Counted from the first letter of the stretch, positions 16,190-25,775 are shown. The stretch is DNA of 39,921 nt from Pseudarthrobacter cellobiosi (GCF_023913755.1 NZ_JAMXBJ010000046.1:1-39921); one strand, 5' to 3'. Notes: generated from the letters alone by a model not told the origin. Made by a program: numbers and translations.

Positions 16190-19167
16190 TCAACCCTTAG
16201 GCGTCACCTGCAGGCGGTCGAAGGAGACCTGCTTGCCGTTCTTGTCCAGCACCACCACGTCGTCGCGGCCGCTCTGCACACCCGAGGGCAGGATGAACTC
16301 CACCGTGTTGTCGGTAGTGGGGAAAATCCAGCCGATCCCGTAGCTCTTCTTGTTGAGGTACACGAAGTACCACTGGCCGTAGTCGAGACCCTTCAGGGTC
16401 ACCTTCTGGCCGTTGCGGTACTTGTCCTGCGTGCCCAGGTCGAACGGAGCCGTCTGCTCCTCGAGATCCTGGACAGCGAGGACGGGGACCGTCTCGGGCT
16501 GTGCCGGCTGGAGATTCAGCAGCAGTGCGCCGCCGGTCACCGTGGCCGTGACCTGCTTGGCGCCGTTGGTGGCCATTGCTTCGAACGAGACGGCGTCGAG
16601 GCGGCCTGCCGCGATGTCGGCAGCGGTCAGGACATGCTCGCGCGTTGCCGTCACGGTCCCGCCCACAGCCAGGGCCTCCTGGCTGATGGAAGCGTCCGGG
16701 GCACTGAGCCCGGTCAGGGAGACATTGCCGGCGTTGCCTACGGTGTAGGCGTATGAGACCGTATCGCCTTCGCTGGCGAAACGGTCGCCGTCGGCGTCGG
16801 TCCACTCAGCGGAAACGGTGCCTTCCAGCTTGGCGTCGCGGACCTTCAGGTCCACTTCGCCGCCGTCCACTGTGTAGATCTTGCTGCTCTGGCGTGCCGA
16901 GCCGACTTCCCAGGTGGTCTTCGGAACGAAGTAGCCCTGCTCCGCCTCGGCAGCGGTCACGGTGTGGCGAGGCGTGGCGCAGGTGTAGCCCTGGCCGGCC
17001 GGCAGCACGCCGTAGCGGCAGTTGCCCGGGCCTTCTGGGACGAACGGGCTGAAGTTGCCGGCGGTGGGAACCACTTTTTCGACAAGCGGGCTCGTGTTGC
17101 TCACGCTGAAGGTGTACGGAACAGCGTCGCCGGCGGCGTACGGTGCGGTGGCGAGGTCACGGCCGGAGTCCGCACGGGCGCCGGTGATGCTGGCGGAAAC
17201 CAGACCATCACGCAGTGCCACAGCGGCGCCGGTGAACGGAACCGTCTTGGTGAGCGACGGCGTCGCGCTGGCCGTGATGGCGAAGCTCGCCTGGGGAACA
17301 AAGTAGCCGCGCTCGACGTCCCCTGCGGTCACCGTGTGCTTGGCCGTGGTGCAGTTGTAGGTGGCACCGGCGGCCAGGTTGTTGAACCGGCAATTGGGTG
17401 CGCTGGGTGCGCCTTGTGCCGGCGGCAGGAAGCCGGTTTCGAAGTTGCCGGACACTGGAACGGAATTCGCCGTCACGTTGGCTGTGCTCTTGACCGCGAA
17501 CGTATAGCTCAGGACGTCGCCCGCCTGATAAGGGCTGGCGATGACGTCGCGGGCCGGGGCTGTTCCGGTAATGGTGAGCCCCACCTGCGGAGCAACCGGG
17601 ACGGTGGCCGTGAAGGTGAACTGCGAAACCCGGCCATCCGCCGTCGTAAAGGCAGCGTTAAGGTTTTGAGGACCGCTGGCGTTCGCCGGGGCGGTCAGGG
17701 CGACGTTGACGGTCGCCGAGGCGCCTGGCACGACGTCGGGCACGGGCACCGTGGTGGCCGTCCAGCCGGCCGGGGTGTAGACGGTGGCGTTGGCGCCGGA
17801 GAGCGTGGCGGCTTCCTGGTTGGTGACCGTGACTGCCACCTGCGAGGTGGCACCCGGGGCCGTGGTGACGGCCGGCACGGACAGCGGGGCGCAGGCGTAG
17901 TTCAGCCAAGCGTCGTCGAACTTCGCGAACTGGATGTTGTCCGTGTAGTTGCCCTCATACAGGACACCGAACTTGCCGTCCTCCAGCCGGGACACCGTGG
18001 AGTAGGCGGAGAAACCGGTGCGGACGGTGCGCACACCGGGCCAGGTGGCGCCGTCGTCGCAGGAGATACGGGCAGAGACATTCTCGCGGCCGGTCTTGGA
18101 ATTGGAGTTGGTGAAGATGAGTTTCTTGGCGTCCGCTGAGCCCTGAGCCGCGTCCGGGAACATCCGGGCGATGGAACCGTTGTTTGCCGGGTCCGGCAGT
18201 TCGGTGTCCTGGGTGACCGGACCATAGGTGGCGCCGCCGTCTGCGGAGATGGCCACCTTGCGGTAGCCCTGGTTGGCGTTGTCGCGCGAGTTCAGCAGTA
18301 CGCGGCCGTCGGAAAGTTCCACGGTCTTGTTCTCGTCCATGCGGTCGCCCACGTTGGCACCCTTGTGCCAGGTCACGCCGTGATCGTCCGAGTAGACGCT
18401 GTAGGCCTGGATCTTGTTGGTGCCGTCGGCCTGGCGCACATCGCCGGCGTACTGCTGGATCAGGCGGCCCTTGTACTGGCCGTACTTGAGCTGGATGCCT
18501 TCGCCGGAGGACGCGAAGTTGGAGCGGATATCGCCTGCCACCGGGCTGGTCTTGCTGGTGCCCGGCTTGGTGACGTTGGTGATGAGCCTTGGCTGCGTCC
18601 ACGTGACGCCGCCGTCGGAGGATTCGATCACGGCGGAGGAGATCACGCTGCGGTCGGCGTCGTCGTTGCCGAACTGGCTGCCGAAGAAGCCCTGGTCCTT
18701 GGAGTACACGAACAGCGCGAAGACCTTGCCGGCCTCGGCGTCGTGGATGTAGGACGGATCACTGTAGCCGTATTTGGGGCCCGTGGCGTCGCCCACGTGG
18801 CCGGCGGCGATGACCTGCACGGGGCCCAGGTCTGGCCGCCGTCGGTGCTGCGGCGCTGCACGATCGAGTTGGGGTTCGGAGCGTCTGCGGCGCTGCCGGG
18901 GCGGCCGTCCCACGAAGCGAGCACCACGTTGTTGCCCAGGTAGGTCAGGGCCGGGATCCGGTAGAAGAAGTTCGCCGCAGTCCGGTCGGCGCCGATGTTG
19001 GCCTCCGCGAATGAGCCGGGAGGAGCGGTGGGGTTGTTCGGGGGGATCGGTGCCGCCTGCGCGGCGATCCCGGATCCGGCCAGCAGCGCCAGCGCTACCA
19101 GCCCGGCTCCTGCGGTTCGGCCAATACGTCGGTGCCTGTTCCGCTTAGTAGAAATTCGCAAATCCAT
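16190..19167 (-). pseudogene. Secreted sialidase (neuraminidase) with C-terminal repeat domains, broken by a frameshift
   Basis: The intact product would be about 992 residues and cleave terminal sialic acids outside the cell. The first frame gives a signal peptide (about 1-39), then FYRIPALTYLG with the conserved Arg-Ile-Pro and the first Asp box (STDGGQTW). It then loses frame at 18821-18824, a run of four C on the minus strand where one more C would restore WGPVQVIAAG. The second frame continues through SSDGGVTW, SDDHGVTW, SADGGATY and SCDDGATW boxes, and the nucleophile region FSAYSTVSRLEDGKFGVLYE. A NEW3-like beta domain and three related beta repeats follow (T-x-x-HTVTAxxxxxGYFVP occurs twice). 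The rest is undamaged, so either a recent mutation or a base-calling error fits. At the 5' end, AAGGA lies only one base from ATG 19167; a TTG two codons on is better spaced. Confidence 0.85.
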
Positions 19168-19397
19168 ATCCTTTCAAGGCGCCGCGGGGCGGCGGATCGG
19201 GAGAATTCGGCCGTGAGGGCGGTCTTGGCACCCGAGGGGATACCACCTGCCACATACGACGTCCTACGACCATAGTGTTTAGAGCGTCACATGGCTAGGA
19301 GTTTCCGCAAGTTGCTTGGGAGAGGCCTGGGACAGGGCGTTCGGGATCAGTACATTTTCAGCAGGGCAGCCGACGCAGGGGCACATGCAGCAGGCAC

Positions 19398-19428
19398 AAA
19401 AACGGGCGCCCCCGTTCAGGGACGCCCG
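19398..19428 (-). terminator. Terminator after the 61-residue membrane protein gene
   Basis: On the minus strand CGGGCG...CGCCCG (arms 19423-19428 and 19403-19408) is followed by TTTTT. It lies 46 bases beyond the stop of the 19475-19660 gene. The remaining sequence from 19168 to 19397, the sialidase upstream region, shows no gene or clear promoter. Confidence 0.75.
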
Positions 19429-19474
19429 GTTGAGGTTTGCGCAAAGACTTGAGGCCGGGATAAGGGGCGGGCGC

Positions 19475-19660
19475 CTACTGCCTGGGCGTCCGAACCACGT
19501 CACTGATCCACTGGCGGGTCTTTTCGTCCACGGGGCCGGCCACGCGCGTTTCCCGGGCAGCCCGGTCCGCCTTGATCTTCTGCATAACCATCCGGCCCAA
19601 CCCGGCAAAAACGGCCACGGCCATCATCGGCAACAGCAGAGATTTCGATTTTTCAGCCAT
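19475..19660 (-). CDS. Small single-span membrane protein
   Basis: The 61-residue protein has one hydrophobic segment (about 8-24, LLLPMMAVAVFAGLGRMV) followed by a basic, then mixed-charge tail. No family is recognised. AGGA lies about 8 bases before the ATG, and a good terminator follows, so expression as a one-gene unit is plausible. It diverges from the purS-purQ-purL operon. Confidence 0.65.
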   Translation of the reverse strand: MAEKSKSLLLPMMAVAVFAGLGRMVMQKIKADRAARETRVAGPVDEKTRQWISDVVRTPRQ

Positions 19661-19788
19661 GCGGTAATCCTAGTGACGCTTGCTCCGCGAGGCCATAGCC
19701 CGCCGTCGTCCTCCACCGCCCGAAAGCCCGCCCCGCCGCGATGACTGTGGCCGATCCCACCGAATACAGGGTGCGGCGCTCGGCCCGG

Positions 19789-19794
19789 TAGAAT
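19789..19794 (+). promoter_or_regulatory. Candidate -10 box for the purSQL operon
   Basis: TAGAAT matches a -10 consensus well and would give a leader of about 120 bases before purS. No clear -35 box is visible and I saw no purine riboswitch fold in the leader. Confidence 0.3.
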
Positions 19795-19922
19795 GGCCTA
19801 GCAAGCTCGCGGAGCGCCCGTCCACACTGTTCGAAAAAGAACGTCCCCAGCATCCCGGAACGGCGTAAGACGGCGTGACTCCGCTGCGCCCTTACCCAAT
19901 GCTCACGCACAGGAGTTGCCGG

Positions 19923-20174
19923 ATGCCCCGGATCGTTGTTGACGTCATGCCCAAGCCCGAGATTCTGGACCCGCAGGGGAAGGCCATCGTGGGTGCACTC
20001 CCCCGTCTGGGCTTCACCAGCTTTAGCTCTGTCCGCCAGGGCAAGCGCTTTGAACTGACGGTTGACGGCGAGGTGACCGACGCAATCCTGGCCCAGGCCC
20101 GCGAAGCCGCCGAGACCCTGCTGTCCAACCCCGTGATCGAAGACGTCGTCAACGTCGAGGTCGTCGAGGCCTGA
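19923..20174 (+). CDS. purS: Phosphoribosylformylglycinamidine synthase subunit PurS
   Basis: PurS is the small bridging subunit of the three-part FGAM synthase (PurS-PurQ-PurL), fourth step of purine synthesis. The 83-residue length is normal. The start is ATG 19923, with AGGAG 7 bases upstream; an upstream in-frame ATG would add 16 unrelated residues. Conserved blocks are [29 protein letters not shown] and [12 protein letters not shown]. purQ begins one base after the stop. Confidence 0.95.
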   Translation: MPRIVVDVMPKPEILDPQGKAIVGALPRLGFTSFSSVRQGKRFELTVDGEVTDAILAQAREAAETLLSNPVIEDVVNVEVVEA

Positions 20175-20175
20175 G

Positions 20176-20949
20176 ATGACTGAACTTCCCTTGATCGGCG
20201 AGGCAATTGCCGTCGCCGCCGAGCCCCGGCTCGCCGGTGCCCGGATCGGCGTTGTTACTTTCCCAGGCACCCTTGACGACCGCGACGCCGCCCGTGCAGT
20301 CCGGCTCGCCGGCGGCACCGCAGTGCCGCTCTGGCACGCGGACACCACCCTGGGTGATGTGGACGCCGTCGTGATCCCCGGCGGTTTCTCGTACGGCGAC
20401 TACCTCCGCGCCGGCGCAATTGCCCGCTTCGCGCCGCTGATGTCCAAAATCATCGACGCCGCCAACTCCGATGCCAAGCTGCCCGTGCTGGGCATCTGCA
20501 ACGGCTTCCAGATCCTGACGGAATCGCACCTGCTGCCCGGCTCCATGATCAAGAACGACCACCTGAAGTTCATGTGCCGCGACCAGGTCCTGCGTGTGGA
20601 AAACAGCAACACCGCCTGGACCCTGGACTACGAGTCCGGCCAGGAAATCACGGTGCCGTTGAAGAACCAGGACGGCCAGTACATCGCCGACGAAAAGGTC
20701 CTGGACGCGCTCGAAGCCGAAGGCCGCGTGGTGTTCCGATACGTGGGCTTCAACCCCAACGGCTCACGCCGCGACATCGCCGGCATCTCCAACGCCGCCG
20801 GCAACGTGGTGGGGCTTATGCCCCACCCCGAGCACGCGGTGGAAGTTGGCTTCGGCCCCGAATCCCTGGACGGGATCGGCGGGTCCGATACCGACGGCCT
20901 GGGTTTCTTCACCTCCGTACTGAACAAGATTGTGGGAGGCAACAAATGA
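20176..20949 (+). CDS. purQ: Phosphoribosylformylglycinamidine synthase subunit PurQ (glutaminase)
   Basis: This class I glutamine amidotransferase supplies ammonia to PurL. The 257-residue protein has the nucleophile Cys108 in GICNGFQIL and the His217/Glu219 pair in [10 protein letters not shown], with [15 protein letters not shown] (67-81) forming the oxyanion region. The stop overlaps the start of purL (ATGA at 20946-20949). Confidence 0.97.
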   Translation: MTELPLIGEAIAVAAEPRLAGARIGVVTFPGTLDDRDAARAVRLAGGTAVPLWHADTTLGDVDAVVIPGGFSYGDYLRAGAIARFAPLMSKIIDAANSDAKLPVLGICNGFQILTESHLLPGSMIKNDHLKFMCRDQVLRVENSNTAWTLDYESGQEITVPLKNQDGQYIADEKVLDALEAEGRVVFRYVGFNPNGSRRDIAGISNAAGNVVGLMPHPEHAVEVGFGPESLDGIGGSDTDGLGFFTSVLNKIVGGNK

Positions 20950-23282
20950 CCGAGATCAATTCGGTGGTCGAGCCTGTCGAGACCTCATCCAAGAAGTTCA
21001 ACATCGACACCGTCAAGAACGCCGCCAAGACGCCGGACACTGAACTGCCGTGGGCCGAACTCGGCCTGAAGCAGAACGAGTTCGATGAGGTAGTCAAGGT
21101 CCTGGGCCGCCGCCCGACCGGCGCCGAATTGGCAATGTATTCCGTGATGTGGAGCGAGCACTGCTCCTACAAGTCCTCTAAGAACCACCTGCGCCAGTTC
21201 GGCGACAAGGTGACCGACGAGATGAAGAAGGACATGCTGGTGGGCATCGGTGAAAACGCCGGCGTCACCAACCTGGGCGACGGCTGGGCCGTGACGTTCA
21301 AGATCGAGTCCCACAACTCGCCGTCGTTCGTGGAGCCCTACCAGGGCGCCGCAACCGGCATCGGCGGCATTGTCCGCGACATCATCTCCATGGGCGCTCG
21401 CCCGGTGGCTGTGATGGATCCTCTGCGATTCGGCGCCATCGACCACCCGGACACTGCCCGCGTGATGCACGGTGCCGTTGCCGGCATCGGCGGCTACGGA
21501 AACTCCTTGGGCCTGCCGAACATCGGCGGCGAAATGGTGTTCGATTCCGTCTACCAAGGCAACCCGCTGGTTAACGCGCTGGCTGTCGGCGTGATGCGCC
21601 ATGAGGACATCCGCCTGGCCAACGCCTCCGGCAAGGGCAACAAGGTAGTCCTGTTCGGCGCCCGCACCGGCGGCGACGGCATCGGCGGCGCCTCTGTTCT
21701 GGCGTCCGAGTCCTTCGACGATACCAAGCCGTCCAAGCGCCCCGCCGTCCAGGTCGGCGACCCCTTCGCCGAGAAGGTCCTGATCGAGTGCTGTCTCGAG
21801 CTGTTCAAGGGCTCGCTGGTTGAGGGTATCCAGGACCTCGGCGCCGCAGGCATCTCCTGCGCCACGTCCGAGCTCGCCTCCAACGGCGACGGCGGCATGG
21901 AAGTTGAACTGACCTCCGTCCTGCTCCGCGACCCCACTCTGACCCCGGGCGAAATCCTGATGTCCGAGTCGCAGGAACGCATGATGGCCGTGGTCACCCC
22001 GGAGAACATCGCCGCCTTCGAAGCTGTCATGGACAAGTGGGCCGTGGAGTACTCCTGGCTCGGCGAGGTCACCGACACCGGCCGCCTGATCATCACCTGG
22101 GACGGCGTAGTCATCGTGGACGTCGACCCGCGCACCGTGGCCCACGACGGCCCGGTCTACGACCGCCCGTACGCCCGCCCCTCATGGCAGGATTCCGTAC
22201 AGGCCGATTCCTTCACCGGCTCCGTACAGGACACCGGCCGCCCCTCCGCCCCCGCGGAACTGGCAGCCGCCGTCTCCGAGCTCGTGGCCTCGCCGAACAT
22301 GTGCAGCAAGGCCTGGATCACCAACCAGTACGACCGGTATGTGGGCGGCAACACCGCCCTGGCGTTCCCGGACGATGCCGGCGTGGTCCGCGTGGACGAG
22401 GAAACCGGCCTGGGCGTTGCCCTGGCCACCGACGCCAACGGCCGCTACACCTACCTTGATCCGTACCACGGCGCACAGCTGGCGCTGGCCGAGGCCTACC
22501 GCAACGTGGCCACGTCCGGCGCCGTGCCCATGGCCGTCAGCGACTGCCTGAACTTCGGCTCCCCCGAGGACCCGGACGTGATGTGGCAGCTCGCGGAGGC
22601 CATCCGCGGCCTGTCCGACGCCTGCATGGTGCTGGGCATCCCGGTCACCGGCGGCAACGTCTCGCTGTACAACCAGACCGGCACCACGCCCATCCACCCC
22701 TCCCCCGTGGTGGCAGTGCTGGGCAAGCTCGACGACGTCGCCCGACGCACGCCGTCGGGCTGGCGTGAGGACGGCCAGGCCATCTACCTGCTGGGTACGA
22801 CGGCGGCTGAACTGGACGGCTCCGAGTGGGCCAACATGCGTGGTCACCTCGGTGGACTGCCGCCCAAGGTTGACCTCGCCGCCGAACGCGAGCTGGGCGA
22901 AATCCTGATCAACGCGTCCCGAGACGGCATGGTGGACTCCGCACACGACCTCTCCGAAGGCGGGCTTGCGGCAGCCCTGGTGGAGTCCGCACTGCGCTAC
23001 GGCGTGGGTGCCCGGATCGCCCTGCAGGACGTTCTGGACCGCGACGGCGTGGACCTGTTCACAGCGTTGTTCTCCGAGTCCCAGGGCCGCGCAGTTGTTG
23101 GCGTGCCCCGCTCCGAGGAAGTCCGGTTCAAGGACATGTGCACGGCCCGCGGCTTTGCCCACACCCGCATCGGCGTGGTGGACGCAGCGAGCAACAAGCT
23201 GGAGATCAACGGCGTGGACACCATGTCGCTGGACGCCCTCCGCGAAGCCCACGAGGCAACCCTGCCGAAGTACTTCGGCTAG
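20946..23282 (+). CDS. purL: Phosphoribosylformylglycinamidine synthase subunit PurL
   Basis: This is the synthetase subunit that converts FGAR to FGAM using ATP and ammonia from PurQ. The 778-residue protein is the small PurL type that needs PurS. The start is ATG 20946, with GGGAGG 5 bases upstream and a 4-base overlap with purQ. A much longer in-frame extension through purQ is only the second frame of purQ. The conserved His is at 72 ([12 protein letters not shown]), followed by [15 protein letters not shown] and GAATGIGGI. Residues 7-13 (VVEPVET) are encoded by a dispersed genomic repeat and replace the usual variable N-terminus. A palindromic repeat begins 11 bases after the stop. Confidence 0.97.
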   Translation: MTEINSVVEPVETSSKKFNIDTVKNAAKTPDTELPWAELGLKQNEFDEVVKVLGRRPTGAELAMYSVMWSEHCSYKSSKNHLRQFGDKVTDEMKKDMLVGIGENAGVTNLGDGWAVTFKIESHNSPSFVEPYQGAATGIGGIVRDIISMGARPVAVMDPLRFGAIDHPDTARVMHGAVAGIGGYGNSLGLPNIGGEMVFDSVYQGNPLVNALAVGVMRHEDIRLANASGKGNKVVLFGARTGGDGIGGASVLASESFDDTKPSKRPAVQVGDPFAEKVLIECCLELFKGSLVEGIQDLGAAGISCATSELASNGDGGMEVELTSVLLRDPTLTPGEILMSESQERMMAVVTPENIAAFEAVMDKWAVEYSWLGEVTDTGRLIITWDGVVIVDVDPRTVAHDGPVYDRPYARPSWQDSVQADSFTGSVQDTGRPSAPAELAAAVSELVASPNMCSKAWITNQYDRYVGGNTALAFPDDAGVVRVDEETGLGVALATDANGRYTYLDPYHGAQLALAEAYRNVATSGAVPMAVSDCLNFGSPEDPDVMWQLAEAIRGLSDACMVLGIPVTGGNVSLYNQTGTTPIHPSPVVAVLGKLDDVARRTPSGWREDGQAIYLLGTTAAELDGSEWANMRGHLGGLPPKVDLAAERELGEILINASRDGMVDSAHDLSEGGLAAALVESALRYGVGARIALQDVLDRDGVDLFTALFSESQGRAVVGVPRSEEVRFKDMCTARGFAHTRIGVVDAASNKLEINGVDTMSLDALREAHEATLPKYFG
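20963..20984. repeat. Dispersed GTGGTCGAGCCTGTCGAGAC-type repeat inside purL
   Basis: The 22-base word GGTGGTCGAGCCTGTCGAGA(CC) is read as VVEPVET in the PurL N-terminus. Related words occur in metY (33353-33374) and, inverted, after the UDG-like gene (39784-39803, 39859-39880). Confidence 0.65.
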
Positions 23283-23293
23283 TCCCCTCCCGT

Positions 23294-23349
23294 CGATTGC
23301 TCCGTAACCGCCCTTTTGAACCCTCAAAACGGCGGTTACGGAGCAATCG
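23294..23349. repeat. Palindromic element, copy 1 (between purL and the DUF559 gene)
   Basis: Perfect 19-bp arms (23294-23312 and 23331-23349) start with CGATTGCTCCGTA. A C/C mismatch, an inner TTTTGA/TCAAAA stem and an ACCC loop follow. It begins 11 bases after the purL stop and ends 4 bases before the stop of the convergent gene. Copies 2 and 3 share the outer 13 bases exactly but differ inside the stem with pairing kept. Confidence 0.9.
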
Positions 23350-23353
23350 TTCG

Positions 23354-24295
23354 TTAAGGCCGGGACCGCCATCCGGCTTGTACCAGGGCTGTGCGGACCT
23401 TGGCGACCGCAGGCTTGGCGTCATTGAGCATGTGCCGCTTGGAAATCCTGACTTCAGTCCACCCCAGCGTGTGGTACTTTTCAGAACGCGTGATGTCCCG
23501 GACGATCTGCCCGTCCTCACCGTGTTGTTCACCTTCGTACTCGATCCCGATCCGGTACTTGCGGTAGGACAGGTCCGGCTCGTGATGGCGTCTACCGTCG
23601 TCGCCGATGATCGGCACGTTCACCTCCGGTTCCGGCAGCCCCGCCCTGACCATGGCCAGCCTCAACAGCGTCTCCTGCGGCGAGTCAGAGCCCACCCGGA
23701 TGAGTTTGATGGCTTCCTTGGCCCTGCGTAGCCCGCGCTTTCCCTTGTGCCTGTCGATCATTCGCTGAAGATCTGCCAGGCTGCAGAGAGGCATGTCCCT
23801 GTCCTCAAACGCCGCCCTCGGCACGCGAACACAACTGTCCCCCATGGCCACAAGTTCGTCCACCGTGAGCATTTCCGCCATGTCCAGCCAGGTTCGCTCC
23901 GGAGTGGTCACGGGAATTCCGTCAACTGTGGTGACCTCGTCGCTGTAAAGCTTCATGCGGTGCACAATGACATGCGGCCGGTTCAGGTGTGCCGAGCCCT
24001 CAGGCCTGATGACGTGAAACATCTCCGGATTCCCCTTCTGCTGACGTCGCGGCAGCACGAGCATCGCCGCCGCGGTGAGGTGCGACGCGGCGCATCGCTC
24101 GTTGACCTCAATGAAGGGCCGGACCCTCTCACTCAAGGGGAGCTCCGCCGTCGAGCTTTCCGACCGGATCCCCTTGCCGAGTCGATGCAGTGCCCGGTGT
24201 CGCAGCCGCTTGTGCGACACTCCCGCGCGCGCCGCCTCGACAACTGTGAACGGACGGTTCTGTAGTTCCTCGGGCAGCGGGCGCGGGGTCTTCAT
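23354..24295 (-). CDS. DUF559 (Vsr-like) endonuclease-fold protein with AbiEi-like N-terminus
   Basis: The 313-residue protein matches a common actinobacterial architecture. A winged-helix N-terminus (about 15-45) is followed by a middle region (IPVTTPERTWLDMAE, 127-141) like AbiEi-type antitoxins. The C-terminal DUF559 domain is related to Vsr and other PD-(D/E)XK nucleases. Candidate metal ligands are Glu208 (SPQETLLRLA), Asp241 (EPDLSY), Glu252 and Glu254 (IEYEGEQH). The final block LGWTEVRISKRHM is typical. Neither the nuclease activity nor a toxin partner is shown; no toxin gene is adjacent. It lies between two palindromic elements and has no clear ribosome binding site. Confidence 0.8.
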   Translation of the reverse strand: MKTPRPLPEELQNRPFTVVEAARAGVSHKRLRHRALHRLGKGIRSESSTAELPLSERVRPFIEVNERCAASHLTAAAMLVLPRRQQKGNPEMFHVIRPEGSAHLNRPHVIVHRMKLYSDEVTTVDGIPVTTPERTWLDMAEMLTVDELVAMGDSCVRVPRAAFEDRDMPLCSLADLQRMIDRHKGKRGLRRAKEAIKLIRVGSDSPQETLLRLAMVRAGLPEPEVNVPIIGDDGRRHHEPDLSYRKYRIGIEYEGEQHGEDGQIVRDITRSEKYHTLGWTEVRISKRHMLNDAKPAVAKVRTALVQAGWRSRP

Positions 24296-24347
24296 GGATT
24301 CATCAGAGCAGACTGCCGCGTTCGCTGCAGAAGTTATCCACAGCCTT

Positions 24348-24410
24348 CATCGATTGCTCCGTAGGCGCCGTTTTGGGCACGCAAAAAGGGCGCCTACGGA
24401 GCAATCGATG
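24348..24410. repeat. Palindromic element, copy 2
   Basis: Perfect 22-bp arms (24348-24369 and 24389-24410) contain the shared CGATTGCTCCGTA, then GGCGCC in place of ACCGCC of copy 1, with the opposite arm changed to match. A TTTTG/CAAAA inner stem follows. It begins 2 bases beyond the stop of the DUF503 gene and 52 bases upstream of the DUF559 start. Confidence 0.9.
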
Positions 24411-24412
24411 GG

Positions 24413-24706
24413 TCAGTCTTCGCTGTGGAGCTCCCGCTGCCTTGAGCTGAGCAGTTCAAACTCCGGCCGGGCGGCCACAAAGCGTTCGACGGCGGTGAGC
24501 ACCTCCACGAGATGCGCCCGGTCTGCTGCCACCAGGCCGGCGCCCACCTGCGAGCGCCGGTATTGTTCGTGGTCCCCCACCTCCGCTACGGACACATCGA
24601 AGCGGCGCTTGAGCTCGGCCAGCAGCGGCCTGATGACGGAGCGTTTCTCCTTCAGGCTCTGGACGTCGCCGAGGAGGATGTCGAATTCAATCCAGCCGAT
24701 CCACAT
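24413..24706 (-). CDS. DUF503 (YlxP-like) family protein
   Basis: This 97-residue protein begins MWIGWIEFDILLGDVQSLKE, followed by KRSVIRPLLAELKRRFDVSVAEVG and AVERFV. This is the DUF503 pattern of small proteins often found in the infB-rbfA region; its function is unknown. Here it lies away from that region, between two palindromic repeats, and its upstream region is itself part of copy 3, with no usual ribosome binding site. Confidence 0.88.
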   Translation of the reverse strand: MWIGWIEFDILLGDVQSLKEKRSVIRPLLAELKRRFDVSVAEVGDHEQYRRSQVGAGLVAADRAHLVEVLTAVERFVAARPEFELLSSRQRELHSED

Positions 24707-24709
24707 GCA

Positions 24710-24775
24710 GCAATCGTATCGATTGCTCCGTAAGAGCCGTTATGGAGGGTCAAAAGGGCCCGTACGGAGCAATCG
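24710..24775. repeat. Palindromic element, copy 3, with an extra half-site
   Basis: The core 24720-24775 has the shared outer arms (CGATTGCTCCGTA at 24720-24732 and TACGGAGCAATCG at 24763-24775), but its inner stem is more diverged. An extra GCAATCG at 24710-24716 faces CGATTGC at 24720-24726. It ends 7 bases from the stop of the next minus-strand gene and abuts the DUF503 start. Confidence 0.85.
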
Positions 24776-24782
24776 ACGTCGG

Positions 24783-25100
24783 TCAGATGGTGAGTTCGCC
24801 CATCCGGTCCCAGCCGTCGCCGTCGAGCTGGCGGCTGATGATTCGCGGCGTCTCGGCCAGCGCCTGCGGCATGTCCGCCATGGCCTGCTTGAAGTGGGGG
24901 CTGTTGACGTGGTCCCCGGCGGCGTCGTCCTTGAAGGCTTCCACCAGCACGAACTCGTTGGGGTCCTCCACGCTGCGGGACCAGTCGAACCACAGGTTGC
25001 CGGGCTCCGCCCGCGTCGCTTGGGTAAAGCCGTCAACGAGGCCGAGCCAGCGCTCGGACCAGTCGGGTTTGACCTTGAACTTAACGACGATGAAGATCAT
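24783..25100 (-). CDS. Antibiotic biosynthesis monooxygenase (ABM) domain protein
   Basis: The 105-residue protein has the ABM dimeric alpha-beta barrel pattern: MIFIVVKFKVKPDW at the start, AEPGNLWFDWSRSVEDPNEF in the middle and VEAFKDDAAGDHVNSPHFK after it. Members include heme-degrading and quinol monooxygenases, but many act on unknown substrates. The ATG at 25100 fits the domain and has AGAAGGA about 8 bases upstream; a longer frame upstream overlaps the TPR gene. It is downstream of the TPR gene by 34 bases and probably in the same operon. Confidence 0.9.
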   Translation of the reverse strand: MIFIVVKFKVKPDWSERWLGLVDGFTQATRAEPGNLWFDWSRSVEDPNEFVLVEAFKDDAAGDHVNSPHFKQAMADMPQALAETPRIISRQLDGDGWDRMGELTI

Positions 25101-25134
25101 GCGGTATTCCTTCTGTTGCAGGGGTGTGGGTTGT

Positions 25135-25761
25135 TCAGTCTGCGGCCAGGGCCACGTCACAGGCCTGGATGGCCTCACGTGCAGCCTGCTGCTGCGCAGG
25201 GGTTCCGGCCCGTTCCGCCCACTGTTCGGCCAGTTGGAACTCCACGAGCGCCTCGTTGAAACGGCCGGCGCTGTGCAAAGTCCAGCCGAGGTTGTTGTGC
25301 AGCGCCACCATCCAGCGCCGTGTGTGCGGATCGTGAGCGGTAGAGGCGTATTCGAGGGCGCTCCGGGTCCACAGCTCAGCATGGGCGGAGTCTGCCAGGG
25401 CCAACATGTGCAGCGCGTCGACGGCCAGGAACTCCTCACCCAGGTGATCGCCGAGCTCGGCTGCCTGTTCGAACAGGGGTACGGCCATGGCGGCGTGGCC
25501 GCTGGAGTTCAGGACGCGTCCGCGTTCCAGCAGGATCCGCACGCCGACGGTGGGTTCTTCCTCGCCGTCCACGGAGTCCAGCAAGGCATCCGCCTCCTCG
25601 TAGCGGCCCTGCAGGCCAATGGCCCGGCCAAGCTGCGTGGCGAGTTCGGCCTTTTCGTAGGTGTCGTAGGTTGGGTCAGCAAGGGCGTCCCGGAAGCGCT
25701 GTTCGGACAGCTCGGGATCCCCAAAGTTCCATAGGCGGTCAAGGGTCGATTGGTCCAGCAT
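25135..25761 (-). CDS. Tetratricopeptide repeat protein
   Basis: The 208-residue soluble protein is built of TPR-like helical pairs: ATQLGRAIGLQGRYEEADALL, LNSSGHAAMAVPLFEQA and NLGWTLHSAGRFNEALVEF. Such proteins mediate protein contacts; no specific function can be assigned. AGAAGGT precedes the ATG. It is part of the minus-strand run MmcQ–DUF1990–TPR–ABM. Confidence 0.85.
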   Translation of the reverse strand: MLDQSTLDRLWNFGDPELSEQRFRDALADPTYDTYEKAELATQLGRAIGLQGRYEEADALLDSVDGEEEPTVGVRILLERGRVLNSSGHAAMAVPLFEQAAELGDHLGEEFLAVDALHMLALADSAHAELWTRSALEYASTAHDPHTRRWMVALHNNLGWTLHSAGRFNEALVEFQLAEQWAERAGTPAQQQAAREAIQACDVALAAD

Positions 25762-25775
25762 GTACCTTCTCCTGA

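Noticed and set aside
19653..20348. Minus-strand frame opposite purS and purQ
   Set aside because: No motif, and purS and purQ are clear on the other strand.
20574..20945. N-terminal extension of purL into purQ
   Set aside because: The extra residues are the second frame of purQ; ATG 20946 has GGGAGG and the ATGA overlap.
20985..22145. Minus-strand open frame opposite purL
   Set aside because: Same complementary-frame artefact; purL is intact.
23294..24775. The palindromes as integron attC sites
   Set aside because: They sit after stop codons like attC, but the paired RYYYAAC/GTTRRRY boxes are not conserved across copies and no integrase is present, so only a general analogy is kept.
23294..24775. 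A CRISPR array
   Set aside because: The copies are spaced 370-1060 bases apart with genes between them and no cas genes are present.
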